Below are positions 10,701 through 19,010 of a stretch of 32,013 nucleotides of DNA, piece by piece (within the stretch, counting starts at the first letter, position 1; the number at the start of each line of letters is the position of its first letter). The DNA lies in NCBI GenBank assembly GCA_019649035.1, contig BMAT01012746.1, positions 17,059 through 49,071 of the forward strand, written 5' to 3'. Source of the DNA: Elysia marginata. Lineage: Eukaryota > Mollusca > Gastropoda > Plakobranchidae. The notes under the pieces were generated by a model. The model worked only from the letters and a program-made list of their open reading frames with translations. It had not been told where the DNA came from and made no database searches. A program made the position numbers and the translations under genes.

Positions 10701-10899
10701 CTCAAGTGAATACGTCAACCCGAATGCTGTACTGCCCGTGACATGTAACAGCTCTAGTTCAAGGATAACAAATTTCAACCTTGGGCGTAGATACGAACGC
10801 CTGTCTGTTTCTGGCGAATCTGAGAGATACAGTGAAACTACCATTGGCTCGGTTTCTTTGCATCATCACCACCACCAACATCAGCAACATCCGTTGTGA
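1682..10899 (+). CDS. SOHLH2: SOHLH-family bHLH transcription factor gene, seven exons, 5' end incomplete (genomic span)
   Basis: Spliced CDS: 1682-1748, 4118-4192, 4986-5133, 6656-6750, 7623-7957, 9074-9211, 10397-10899. Intron phases are 2,2,0,2,1,1 and every junction agrees; the total is 1361 nt, i.e. two bases of a split codon plus 453 codons including the stop. The product has a short acidic/Ser/Pro N-terminus, a bHLH domain (about residues 39-95 of the visible protein), then a long low-complexity tail rich in Asn, Ser and Thr ending in a His/Gln-rich stretch. The bHLH core (QLRKLLPYVRGRKTDMAS, then ILEMTVDYLQ) mixes features I associate with vertebrate SOHLH1 (DMAS.LEM) and SOHLH2 (LLPYV.GRK). 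Those proteins are nuclear regulators of germ-cell differentiation; a germline role here is inference. Human SOHLH2 is of similar length. The start codon and any earlier exon are not identified. Family call is strong; SOHLH1 versus SOHLH2 orthology is not resolved. Confidence 0.85.
1749..4117. other. First recognised intron, no other feature supported
   Basis: AT-rich. A pair of overlapping, opposite-strand open frames at 1942-2224 is uncoding-like in composition. A CTTAAA..CGACTCATTTGGACAG motif near 3298-3350 echoes the dispersed repeat at 12360 and 23.1 kb. Confidence 0.4.
4118..4192 (+). CDS. SOHLH2: SOHLH-like gene, exon encoding the DNA-binding basic region
   Basis: Acceptor TTCAAATTGCTGTTCAG ends at 4117; the donor AG|GTTTGT at 4193 has an unusual T at intron position 3. 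The 75-nt exon reads PLDLESPPSPVW then CKVEHANKEKQR, and its last two bases AG join A4986 to give a second Arg. The segment HANKEKQRR is a bHLH basic region: His at position 5, Glu at 9 and Arg at 12 and 13 of the standard numbering. In known bHLH families Glu9 contacts the CA of the E-box and His5 with Arg13 favours CACGTG, so E-box binding is a reasonable inference. The intron falls inside the basic region. Joining to the next exon yields an uninterrupted bHLH, which is the strongest support for this exon. Confidence 0.8.
4986..5133 (+). CDS. SOHLH2: SOHLH-like gene, helix-loop-helix exon
   Basis: Acceptor TTTGTTTATAG ends at 4985 and donor AAG|GTAACG begins at 5134. After the base completing the split Arg codon it encodes 49 residues: VRIKDSCDQLRKLL (helix 1), PYVRGRKTDMAS (loop and start of helix 2), ILEMTVDYLQIVNASL (helix 2), PAEFQTK. 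Helix 1 hydrophobics (Ile, Leu, Leu, Leu) and helix 2 hydrophobics (Ile, Leu, Val, Leu, Ile) are at the spacing expected for a dimerising HLH. The RGRKTDMAS loop is compact and typical of SOHLH proteins rather than of MyoD, Hes or Myc types. There is no leucine zipper after helix 2. This is the diagnostic exon of the gene. Confidence 0.92.
6656..6750 (+). CDS. SOHLH2: SOHLH-like gene, exon after the HLH
   Basis: Acceptor TGTATCATCTTCAAG ends at 6655; donor GG|GTGAGT at 6751 is near consensus. It enters in phase 0 and leaves in phase 2 (GG joins C7623 to give Gly). It encodes VIEMLSPDLSLLEGRI followed by a Ser/Thr/His stretch. The first residues plausibly extend helix 2; the rest has no recognisable domain. 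Phase agreement on both sides supports the call. Confidence 0.82.
6783..7188 (+). mobile_element. Mariner-like MITE, copy 1, in the fourth intron
   Basis: About 406 bp bounded by TA dinucleotides, with terminal inverted repeats CTGCTCAACAAAAGTCAAGG (left) and the inverse of CAGCTCAACACAAGTGAAGA (right). TA targets plus 20-25 bp inverted repeats fit Tc1/mariner-type non-autonomous elements. Internal sequence is non-coding and aligns over about 320 bp with the inverse of 19488-19830, including the shared end GAAACTATAGGTGGCTCTT. It starts 32 bp after the donor of the 6656-6750 exon. Confidence 0.65.
7623..7957 (+). CDS. SOHLH2: SOHLH-like gene, Asn/Ser-rich exon
   Basis: Acceptor AACTATTTTTTACAG ends at 7622; donor G|GTGAGT begins at 7958. 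The 335-nt exon joins GG|C (Gly) at its start and leaves in phase 1. The product starts GQICPSTCILTKPNLNKSN and then runs through an Asn-rich segment (about 20 Asn in the first 50 residues), an NRMTTRSQVSKVSSENSSSG segment and an acidic-to-basic end. No folded domain is visible; it looks like a disordered regulatory tail. The open frame extends upstream of the acceptor by chance (to 7435), so that part is not counted as coding. Confidence 0.82.
9074..9211 (+). CDS. SOHLH2: SOHLH-like gene, sixth recognised exon
   Basis: Acceptor CCATTTTTTTCATTCATAG ends at 9073; donor TCTG|GTAGGG begins at 9212. The exon is 138 nt, phase 1 in and phase 1 out, so it could be skipped without shifting the frame. 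It encodes ELPLNANLVCSTPKRPHVV then FTSKPKDNQAPGVYLAPG and a short Ala/Ser/Lys end. The KPK and TPKRP patches are basic and might help nuclear retention, but that is a guess. Both flanking junctions restore codons (G|AG for Glu, G|AT for Asp). Confidence 0.8.
9490..9815 (-). mobile_element. tRNA-derived SINE, copy 2 (family I), in the sixth intron
   Basis: On the minus strand the head starts near 9812 with GTGGCGTCTTGGTCTCG, an A-box-like TGGTCTCGCGGTAGACG and a near-perfect B box GGGTTCGAGTCCTGC (9745-9759 on +). An anticodon-arm remnant CTCGG..CCGAG is visible. The body runs left through AGCGCTTTACATG near 9538-9551 to about 9490, where GCGCTGCATAAAAACGC forms the tail end. Shares block order with the copy at 125-470. 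The acceptor stem does not pair, so it is not a functional tRNA gene. Confidence 0.72.
10118..10337. mobile_element. 220-bp imperfect palindrome (foldback MITE-like) in the sixth intron
   Basis: Two arms pair around AGATCT near 10227. The perfect core is CCCGGAAGTTAGAG (10184-10197) against its inverse (10256-10269). Outer blocks also pair: GTGCACATT (10138-10146) with 10309-10317, and AGTA..CTTAT.GAGG (10118-10134) with 10321-10337. The element has no ORF. It ends 59 bp before the terminal exon. A target duplication was not identified, so the transposon superfamily is open; an inverted duplication is the alternative. Confidence 0.6.
10397..10899 (+). CDS. SOHLH2: SOHLH-like gene, terminal coding exon with His/Gln-rich C-terminus
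   Basis: Acceptor AATCTTTTTTTCCAG ends at 10396; the first two bases complete Asp and the frame runs 166 residues to TGA at 10897-10899. It begins CTLENAHRLSGIQFPHMF. Aromatic/Tyr clusters follow (TAYYYYPSSHD), a Ser run, then LGRRYERLSVSGESERYSET and a last segment with five consecutive His, then QHQQH and PL at the end. No known domain; probably disordered. The histidine/glutamine run is a potential length polymorphism. The exon sits about 60 bp downstream of a long palindrome (10118-10337) that could fold in the pre-mRNA. Confidence 0.88.
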
Positions 10900-11640
10900 A
10901 CGCTCAATTTACTGATCAAATTTTTACAAGTTGAAAATTTGATCAACTAGGTACCTTTATTTTGACAGGAGGGTGATTTTAAGTTTTTTTTTACAAAGTG
11001 TAAAGTCGCAAATTACATGTTTGTTTCATTCAAATATTCCTAAACGATGTAAAATTTATATAATCTTAGCTTATGTCGAGAGGGTGAAAAATAGTTGTGC
11101 CTTGCCGATTTTCTCGATCATGATTTCACCAAAAAGAGTGAATTTGTTTTGAAGTACAAGTTCTGTACAAACCTTGTTTTATGTAACTTCAAACATGCTT
11201 TAGGTTAATTTTCCATTTTAAATTAAACGTGAGGTCATTGTATATGAAGGAAAGAAACCTAAAAGTAATAAGTTATATTTTCATTGCTTGATTACATTAA
11301 TTTAAGGTCATGTAATTAACATTGCAAGGGGTAAACTTTAAAATAGTCACACGTCTAATCTTGTCATTTTTTTGGCCTTTGATTTCTAGCAGTTCGACCA
11401 AAATGTATTATTTAGATTTTCTATTAATTGACGAAGGCATGTGAGTAAATATTGCACTTTATATTCTGTTTCTTTTACCATTTATTTTCTAGAATTGTCA
11501 AAATGACAAGAACCTAAAAGGCACACGTTTATTTAACATTTTCTTGTATAAATGAAAAAATTAGTTTACCAAACAATCAAAAATAAAGAAACCGTCGGGT
11601 ATAAAGCTGTACATGAATTAAACTTATCTAAAAAGATTAT
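10900..11640 (+). other. Probable 3' UTR of the SOHLH-like gene
   Basis: AT-rich non-coding sequence directly follows the stop. ATTAAA at 11222 and a canonical AATAAA at 11582-11587 are candidate polyadenylation signals; the latter is followed about 55 nt later by the T/G-rich GTTGAGTCTTTGTTTTC. The exact cleavage site cannot be fixed from sequence alone. Confidence 0.45.
11582..11587 (+). promoter_or_regulatory. Candidate polyadenylation signal AATAAA
   Basis: Canonical hexamer about 680 nt after the TGA, with a U/GU-rich tract around 11644-11665. It is the first perfect AATAAA on this strand after the stop that I noticed. Confidence 0.4.
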
Positions 11641-12960
11641 TCGTTGAGTCTTTGTTTTCATTGCTTTTTCTATAGTCAATTTTTACCTTGCTGTGTATGT
11701 TATGCAGATAGTAAACTTCCAATTCATTTTACTATGTGTATTTTAAAATTAATCATATGGATCGTCCTTTATTCAGAAAAGCAATAACCAACCGGTTTGA
11801 TGGTTTACACCAACTAAACTTTACCTTAGTGTAGGCTGTGGAGTTAAATTATCTTCTTCCTTTTTTATATCTTCATTTAAATACAATCCTAAATCTCATT
11901 ATCCAAAGAGTCCTACCCTTTACTCTTACTTTTATTCTGTAAATTAAAATTTTATTTTCTTTAAGTTAGTAGTAGATTATGGTAAGTTTCTTTCCCTTTC
12001 CAATTTATATCTTCTTTTAAGTCACAATCCATGGCATTTTTTGATCAGGCAACCTAACTCTAGACTGGTTTCGTGGTTATGCGGTAATTAATAGCGTAAT
12101 AAATTTGCATTCCATTGTTAAGCCGTTCAAATGTCTGACACACTGGTCTCGCGACCCAGCCAAATAAATCGGATGTAGAAAAGTAATAACTTTTGAAATT
12201 TTAATTATTCATCTTTCTCTGAAAGTTTTAATACCACAGGATTCGAATATCTTTTCTCAAAATAATGTTTTATGCATTTTTTTTACGTTTTGAAGCTCAG
12301 AAAAATGCATCGTAATTTTACTTTATGTAAAAACCTTAAGGTATTAAAATTGTGATATCCGACTCATTTGGACTGGTTGCAAGACGTACTCTATGCAGTC
12401 ATGATCATCAAGAATTCCTCAACTCCCCCCCCCCAAATAGTGGCAGATTTTTTTTTATTGTGGGCTAAATACTGTTTTAACCAAACTATCCAAATAAACT
12501 TGCTTTACAAGAAGCAAATCTGAAATATTAATCTCAATCACTTTTTTTTTGTATTTTGAAATTGTAGGCTACATGCAAAGGCAGTCACATTAAGAAATTT
12601 ATAATTGTTAGCAGAGGCTTTCAAAAAATTGACATGGATGATCTTAAAAATAATTGCTTCACATGTGGCCAAAAAATCCTGAAAGAACTTTATTGGTTTC
12701 CCATAGAAAAATAGAATTTTTAAACATTTTAAGTTTCAGCTCAATCGAGCTTGTACTTTTAGGCCCTACTTAGTCAGCCCAACAGGCGAAACTGACTGAT
12801 CCAACTTGCTTGATTTTTTTTAAACGACCTCAATGGTCGTGATAAAGTAATGGCCTGATAGGAAATAAAAAAAAATGTTGTAAATTGCAATAATATACGG
12901 TCATGTCTTAATAAAAGTTGTTTTTTTTTAATAATCGGCACATCAAAATCAGCAAAGTTT

Positions 12961-13310
12961 ACGCGTAAGCGCGTTGACCTAACACTGTTCTTTTACAATG
13001 TTGAGCACACGTGACCACTCGTCTGTATGTATAAAAGTTATGTGCTACACATTCGTTGGCATAGCTTACATTTCACCAATAATGTGAATGACTTTATAAA
13101 TGTCACCCAACGCAGTTCGAGCAACGTCGAGGTGAACAGAAAGCAATCTAGGAAACGAGTAATCGTTGAACGATCTGCCAGATTGCCAATTGCATTCTAC
13201 CATCAATCTTTCGATGCAAGTGCTTACGTGGTCTCTGCACATAATACGTCATACGCGACTCCTGCAATAATGTTGCAGTCAGCAGGTCTTAAGGAGTAAT
13301 CTGTTTGAGC
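12961..13310 (+). promoter_or_regulatory. Promoter-like patch with a 90-codon open frame of unknown status
   Basis: Less AT-rich than its surroundings and CpG-containing. An E-box CACGTG lies at 13008-13013 and a TATAAAAG box at 13030-13037, spaced as in a TATA promoter whose start would be near 13060. An open frame runs from ATG 13027 to TAA at 13299, but that ATG overlaps the TATA box, so promoter and full ORF cannot both be right. The product (internal segment NRKQSRKRVIVERSARLP) matches no family I know. Alternatives are a non-coding RNA promoter, a lone upstream exon or a decayed transposon end. Confidence 0.25.
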
Positions 13311-13408
13311 TCTCTTGTCTTTTTTTCCGTAGCAAAGCATCTTACACGCTTAGATACGAATGCCTGTATCCTGCTGACCGATATTTCAGCCTAGTAAATA
13401 ATGGATCG

Positions 13409-13756
13409 TTTTTTTTTTTTTGTTTTTTTTTTTATTCACTTTATTAATCCCTTTCGGGAAATTTAGCTTCGTTACTCAGCGTAACTGTGTCGTCACAAGA
13501 AGCAGCGCCACTAATGCCCCAGCAGACCAGTGCATTTTAAGGCCACTTTAAACCCATATATGCAGGGTGTTGCAGGCGCATACCACAAATTCAAGAATTG
13601 TCTCTAGCTGGGTACCCATTTTACAGGTGGGTGGACTGGGGAAAGTTAGGGTAAATTGCTTACCCAAGGCAACTGCAACATGACATGGTCGGGAATCGAA
13701 CCCACGACCTCCAGATCGCGAGTCCGACGCGCTAACCACTCTGCCACGCTGCCCCC
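13409..13756 (-). mobile_element. tRNA-derived SINE, family II, full length with A-tail
   Basis: On the minus strand the head (13756-13690) is a clear tRNA-like promoter: GCAGAGTGGTTAGCGCG (A box) and GGGTTCGATTCCCG (B box). The body contains a conserved central segment (GGTACCCATTTTACAGGTGG on +, 13610-13629) typical of domain-bearing SINEs. The 3' part has CCCTTTCGGGAAATTTAGC on + (13450-13468), likely borrowed from a partner LINE, and ends in a poly(A) tail seen as T-runs at 13409-13433. A minus-strand open frame here, containing SASDSRSGGRGFDSRP, is SINE sequence read as protein and not a gene. The exact domain class (Deu, Nin-DC, Meta) is not assigned. Confidence 0.8.
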
Positions 13757-13799
13757 TGTTTTCGCCTACTGACAATGGATGAGGGGTCTTACTAACATT

Positions 13800-14929
13800 T
13801 TGTAAGCATATAGGCTAAAAAAGGTCTCCCCTTTAATATTCATATAATCAAAAGATCGGCAAGCACTTGTGCTAACTTTGGGGCGCTGATTTCATAAATA
13901 TAAATATTATTCCAAATGCTGCCTAGTTCTTGGTAATACCTCTTGTCGACCGGCCTCTCCCAAAGTGTAGAATGTTATCAGACCTAGCTCTTGGTGCAAT
14001 TGTTTCTGATGTATCCTTCAATCTTGAAAATTGAATTGGATTTTGCACTTCCATCGCACATCAACAGATATTTTCTGAAATGTACAATAGATTGCAAAGT
14101 GCCAGGCAGGCTTTACCTACCGGTTGGCGCGTAAATGCTTTCAGTTTCAGCTTTTATTCCTTTTAAGACAAATTGTTAATTGAGATGCCTTTCGTGTTGT
14201 AAAGTTTATCTAAAATCCAATACGGTCTAAGGGAATGCACCATCAAAACAGAAAGTCGGAGAAAATAACTCAGTTGTAGAACTTGAATTTAACGAAGTTA
14301 ACCGAATCAACATCGTCTATTTCCGTCATAACCCAGCAACGAAAAAACGTAGTCCCCAATTTAGATTTCTGAATTGTACGCAACATCTTCGTTTTTAATA
14401 TTGAACCAGTAACTTTTTGGTAAACGAATGCTGATTTTTATTTCTTTTTGTTTTATTGATGTCAGGAATAGTACCAAAAGCAAGTCTCTTAAATGCGAAT
14501 GAATATATCACTGTGTGCACCGCCATCTTTAAACAATATGGACGCCCTAGTGGTATCATACCTGCTGTGAACACTGTGTGGCAACACACTGATCATGGGT
14601 ATTTTCTTCTATGTTTTTAATTTTTAACTATTTATTAAAATATTATATGAAAAAACAAGATAAACATTATAAATGTATCTGGAGGTTCTTAGGCTTTTTT
14701 TTTTACCTTGATAGGACAATTTTATACTTCATATTCCAGTTTCTACGCAGATTGGATTATGGTGACATCTGAAGGAGTAGCCTACACTGAAGCGGCTAAA
14801 TTCTATACATGTGATTGACAACAGAGTCAAGATACCTTGGCGGCTGACTACTCTTTGTTACTCCTGTTTGTTACAAACCAAATATAGATTTTATTGTGGA
14901 CCTTTCTAGATCTTCGCCCTTTGGTTCTA
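13800..14929. other. Intergenic DNA, nothing recognised
   Basis: Contains only short frames; a minus-strand frame at 14395-14589 has no start context or splice support. No repeat class identified. Confidence 0.35.
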
Positions 14930-15080
14930 CAGAGCTAGATCTAGATTAGATAGGTCTAAATCTAGACTGTCTAGATTCTACATCTACTTAGAATCTAGAT
15001 TATAGATATAGATCGGAGTTTGGAAAGACTGCACCTGACTTTGAAAAATCTATCTAGATTTAGATCTAAATCTAGATTAT
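14930..15080. repeat. TCTAGATC-rich degenerate repeat block
   Basis: Dense degenerate copies of CTAGATCTAGATT and its near-palindromic variants (GATCTAGATTAGATAGG, AAATCTAGACTGTCTAG, AGATTTAGATCTAAATC). Smaller patches of the same motif occur at 893-945, 1380-1440 and 1600-1740. The motif is self-complementary, so strand is undefined. Confidence 0.65.
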
Positions 15081-16940
15081 TGAGAAATTCTATTAGGCAT
15101 GATTCATTCTGTGCTATGTAAGTAATACCAGAACAGGCGACACTCTTTTTTAACAATAGTGATCCCTCAAGACTTTGCCAGGTCTATAGAAATATATTGA
15201 TATTGACTAGATCTACTTACAGGTCATATAGACCAGTGAAATCTAACTTCAATAGACAAGAAGACATTTTTGTTTTAATGGTGTTTTCTTTTTCGATTAT
15301 GTTTTGGCCCTTTTCTTATAAAAATCAAACTTAACAAGCCATATTATTGATCAATATATTTCCATTGACCTGGCAAAATCTTGAGGGACAACAAATGTTC
15401 AAGAGTGCCCCATAACAAGTTAAGTTGCTTCTGTTTAGGTTTATCTTATGTGTAGGCCTAAGTTGATTTTAAGTATTTGGATCTGTTGGTAAATAATATA
15501 TAGACGCATCTAAAAACAAAATACTCTTAAATTACGAGTTTTATTGTTTCTTATTAAAGCAATAGAACATGCTTGCAACTCTGAGCTTTATGAAGCTGAA
15601 ATGTTTTTATTGGGAACTTGAGTGAGTTAGCAGAATTTTGGGCCTTGCATAATATTCCATTCTTGTAATTTCACTTAAGACCTACATGTTATCTTTCTAC
15701 AAATCTGTTTTTGAAAAAATTGAAAGATACATTGATTTCCAATTTTATGTGTTAATTCGAATACAAATAGAATGTTAAACTAATTGAAAAAAAGCACTAA
15801 CTCCTTTTTAACTATCATTTATTTTAATTATAAAAAATGTTAAATTTTAAAGTGTAAAACATAAATTTATCTATAGGCCTTTGCTCAGGAAAATTTGATT
15901 GTTTGATAGACTTTCAATAACTTCATAGCTTGTAGACTATAGAAGATCAATTACAATTTAATAATGTAGGCTTTGAATTAACTATTGTCATGATTAAACT
16001 TTTTTTAGTTGTGAAAGATAATGTGTTCATAAATTGTACTCACAGGTGTATAGGCCAACTGATCAAAATTTGCAAAGAGTTGAAATTTTAAAACTGAAAA
16101 TTAAATCCAGTGAGATATCAGAATCACAAACCTTAATAACTGGCAAACCCAGGAAATCCAGGAAATTGGAAAAGATTTGAAAAAGATTGGATTTTGCTAC
16201 ATACACACTACCATCTCAAATCAAGATTAGAATATAGGCAAATTGAGGACAAATCATGTATATAGAGGAAGAATACATGTAGACAATTTAAAAGATATCT
16301 TGTGATCGCTGGAAATCAATGGAAATAGTCCGTAAAAATCAAGTCAGTAATAGTACTTTTCATAACTGACCATAATTGTCTGCAAATGCTAAAGAGTTCA
16401 TTCCTCAACCAGAACTTTCTTTTATTCCACATAGATGTTAGCTAGTCTTATTCTAACTTTAAACATAACTTAACTTAATGACAACACAGTGGAATCTGGA
16501 TAAAGTCAGGACCTCTGAAGTGGAAAGAATTGTTGACATTAAGAAAGAGTTGATCATAACAATTGTAAAAAATATGAAGCAATACAAAATGGGGTTACCA
16601 AACAGAGTTGACTTAAAATAATGGAGAGTTTCCATAAAGGTGTTGACTTTATGTAGAGTCCATTTAAGTTTACCTTCCCTAATTTCATAGCTAAGGTTTT
16701 AGCCCAAATCCCAAGTACATCAAAAGATCAGTAACAAAACAAAAAAAAAATAATTTACTTGCAGTTCTTTATTTGCAAGTTCCCACAGTGGTTAAATAAT
16801 TTATGTCTTGATATGTTATAGATCTGTTTTTAGTTTTAATTTTTCTAGTTTTTTTTTACCTCTGCTTTCCCAAATGCAAGGTGCCAAAACTCTACCTGGA
16901 GGCTAGCTCAATAGATCTGGTCAAAAAGCAGACAATTCTT
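15081..16940. other. AT-rich intergenic DNA before the acidic/Ser-rich gene
   Basis: No open frame of note and no repeat that I recognise. Any 5' UTR exon of the downstream gene should lie here or further left; CAAATGCAAG ending at 16880 and CTTCTACTAG ending at 16947 are acceptor-like. Confidence 0.35.
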
Positions 16941-16959
16941 CTACTAGTCATTGGATCTA

Positions 16960-17239
16960 ATGGTGATGATAGATGGCAAGCCAGCTGACTCAGCCATGGA
17001 AGTTAACAGTTCCAAACTTGAAGCAATGCCAGTGCGGAAAGAAGAAGAGGAGGAAGAGGAGGATGATGTTAGCAGCAGTAGCAGCAGCAGCTCTGGTGAG
17101 GAAAGTGATGCTGAAGAGGCGGCTGAGCCAGAGAAGCCTCAGGGAAACAGCGCTGTTGAGCTCACTCTGAAGGATGATGAGCAGCCAGCTTTACTCCAAC
17201 CAGAGGATGAAGAAGTAGATGAGACTCAAACAGATTCTA
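16960..17239 (+). CDS. Acidic/Ser-rich gene, first coding exon
   Basis: Ends at a consensus donor TCTA|GTAAGT (17240) in phase 1. Encodes the E-run, the Ser run (TCT/AGC repeats at about 17067-17095) and PALLQPEDEEVDETQTDSS. CTTCTACTAG ending at 16947 could be an acceptor, in which case the coding sequence would start further upstream and no start codon would lie here. Composition of both GAG/GAA and AGC repeats suggests expansion-prone coding DNA. Confidence 0.6.
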
Positions 17240-17959
17240 GTAAGTAATCTTGCAAGAACCCTAAATGTTAATGGTTTGTTTTTTATACTCTATTTTTTTA
17301 TAAACTGAGCTATGCTTATAATGCATTTCTTATGTTTAAAATCTCTCTTGTTTTGCTAAAGGGTGCCTTTGTTTTTATTTTTTTTTTAAAGTTTTTGTGC
17401 ACTTTATATTCATTCTGTTAAAGAATGTTACACCCCTATTTTTTTTTTTTTTTTTTGGCTTCCGTCCAACATACCCAATCCATAGCATTTTCTCTCTAAT
17501 GGTAAAATTAGGGCTATCTTGTAAAATTGCTAAGTTTTCTCATTTTTCCTTGTAAGGAGATATACTCTCGATCTTATCTCTCTTTATTAGTTGAATTTTT
17601 TCAAGTGCTTTTTAATGCCTAAATGTGTGATATATCAGAATAATTGATCCAATGGTTATTTTGATTTTGTCAGCTGCCTCTTTCAGCATAACAAATGCTC
17701 TGCTACAAACCTGTTTATTTGACTTATACTTTTTTCTTTCTCATTTCAAAGCCACCCCATTCACTGAGGATTATGGAGAATTTGAAGGGGAAGCTGCTGA
17801 AGAAACAGGCAGCATTGCTGCAGAGGCTGATGATAAAAAAGATGTGGATAAAAAGAAAAAGAAGAAGAAGAAAAAGAAGTGAGTGTCTTTCTCATGCCTG
17901 TTTGTCTCACATGTTGTAATTTTTGCGTGTCTTTCTTCAGGTACCCATTAACTAGATGA
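16960..17959 (+). CDS. Unidentified acidic, Ser-rich protein with polylysine C-terminus (three-exon model)
   Basis: Model: 16960-17239, 17752-17878, 17941-17959. The start is ATG at 16960 or, with a better context (GCCATGG), ATG at 16996; the upstream in-frame stop is TAG at 16945-16947. The product carries an E-rich run (residues about 26-33), eight consecutive Ser, GEESDAEEAAEPEKPQG, a second acidic segment, then TPFTEDYGEFEGEAAEETGS and a tail of Lys. No enzyme motif, membrane segment or zinc site is visible. Acidic-then-polylysine composition occurs in nuclear, nucleolar and ribosome-associated proteins and in the N-terminus of methionine aminopeptidase 2, but no peptidase domain follows. 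I cannot name it. Exon 1 and 2 splice sites agree in phase; a third exon is likely but optional. It could also be the 5' or 3' part of a longer gene. Confidence 0.6.
17439..17456. repeat. Poly-T tract inside the first intron of the acidic/Ser-rich gene
   Basis: Eighteen T in a row between CACCCCTA and GGCTTCCG. No retroposon head recognised nearby. Confidence 0.7.
17752..17878 (+). CDS. Acidic/Ser-rich gene, second coding exon with polylysine run
   Basis: Acceptor CTTTCTCATTTCAAAG ends at 17751 after a pyrimidine-rich tract. The A left by exon 1 plus CC gives Thr, and the frame continues TPFTEDYGEFEGEAAEETGS to DDKKDVD and a run of ten or more Lys encoded by mixed AAA/AAG. The donor AA|GTGAGT at 17879 is a perfect match to consensus; without splicing there, the frame meets TGA at 17880-17882. 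Confidence 0.6.
17941..17959 (+). CDS. Acidic/Ser-rich gene, possible tiny terminal coding exon
   Basis: The strong acceptor GCGTGTCTTTCTTCAG ends at 17940, only 62 nt after the preceding donor. Splicing joins AA|G to make Lys, then YPLTR and TGA at 17957-17959. A candidate AATAAA lies at 18269-18274. The coding contribution is just six codons, so support is splice-site quality alone. Confidence 0.4.
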
Positions 17960-18268
17960 GACATTTTTGTTCATGGATAGAGCATATACGCTTAATTTTT
18001 TAATCTTTTTAATGCATATATCTGCTTTATAATGTAAACGTGAGAGGTGATTTCTTTCTTCATAGCTTCATTTAACATTGGTATCTTCAACAATTAGCTG
18101 AACATTATTCAGGCTTTACACTTCTGATTTTCTTTACTTTTTGCACCAACCTTGAAATATTTTAGCATTTGATATGCCTTATAAATCAATACTGTAGTAA
18201 AAAAATAGTTTAAAATTTCAAAAAAACGCTTTCTCTTTCTGTTCTTTCTTGCAAAGGGATCATATCTC

Positions 18269-18274
18269 AATAAA
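18269..18274 (+). promoter_or_regulatory. Candidate polyadenylation signal AATAAA
   Basis: About 310 nt after the last stop of the acidic/Ser-rich gene; a T-rich segment follows (18297-18340). It fits the 3' end of that transcript but is not unique evidence. Confidence 0.3.
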
Positions 18275-18960
18275 AGCTTCAACAAAAGTATGTTTAAATC
18301 TTTTCTGAATGCTTACAAATTATTGTTTCATGGCCAATTTTAGAGTTGGAATAATTATGAATCGATTTTGCTCCTTTTTCTTTCAACTCAAATCCAAGAA
18401 TGAAGTTCTACAACATAAACTCTCTGTCCAATACATCTTCATAGCTTGGGGACAATTTCAAACACATTCCAACGTTCATAAGTTGGGTAGAACTGGCAAT
18501 CACTGCTTTTGGGTGTTAGAAATTCCATTCCCAATTCATTTATACTGGCATGGAGTTCCTTTTGTTCTTTTCAACTACAGGTATTGCATCAGTTGCGTCT
18601 GTGTCCTTTGTGATCAAAAGAAATCTTTTCTTTAATGTTAGACAGAAACATTCCAGTATGAGTGAATTATACTGCTTCAGAAAGTAGGTTTTATACTTCA
18701 AAAGGAGACTGAAAACTTTCCTGTTTCAGAACTTTTAAATCTGTGTCGATTGAGTATCCCTGCTGATTGACCGTTCTTTTTTCACTATTGACATCATATT
18801 TAGGTGTGCACGCGTGATATTGTGTGTGTACCCTGTGTGTAATTTACGCGTGCAAGCATGAGAATGTGAACATTAATTTTCCTTCTACGGTACGTTTTTA
18901 TATCATTTCTAAAGATGTTATGCGCATAGAGCATTCTTTTTTAATGGGTTCAGTTACAGA

Positions 18961-19010
18961 CTTGTATGCCAGAGCGCAATGCGCACTATAAGTTCTATTT
19001 ATTATTATAC
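18961..19010 (+). mobile_element. SINE 3'-end fragment
   Basis: CAGAGCGCAATGCGCACTAT followed by AAGTTCTATTTATTATTATAC resembles the GCGC..TATAA..ATTATT tail of molluscan tRNA-SINEs and the tail of the copy at 9490. No tRNA head is recognisable upstream, so it is 5'-truncated or decayed. Confidence 0.4.

Noticed and set aside
13690..13756. Minus-strand tRNA gene
   Set aside because: Clear tRNA-like promoter, but it is the head of a full-length SINE with a conserved central segment and A-tail.
16960..17959. Methionine aminopeptidase 2 N-terminus
   Set aside because: Only the acidic and polylysine composition is similar; no peptidase domain or linker motif follows in the window.
18309..18635. 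108-codon open frame on +
   Set aside because: AT-rich, no start context, cysteine cluster at the end comes from a TGTGTC tract, and no splice-supported partner.
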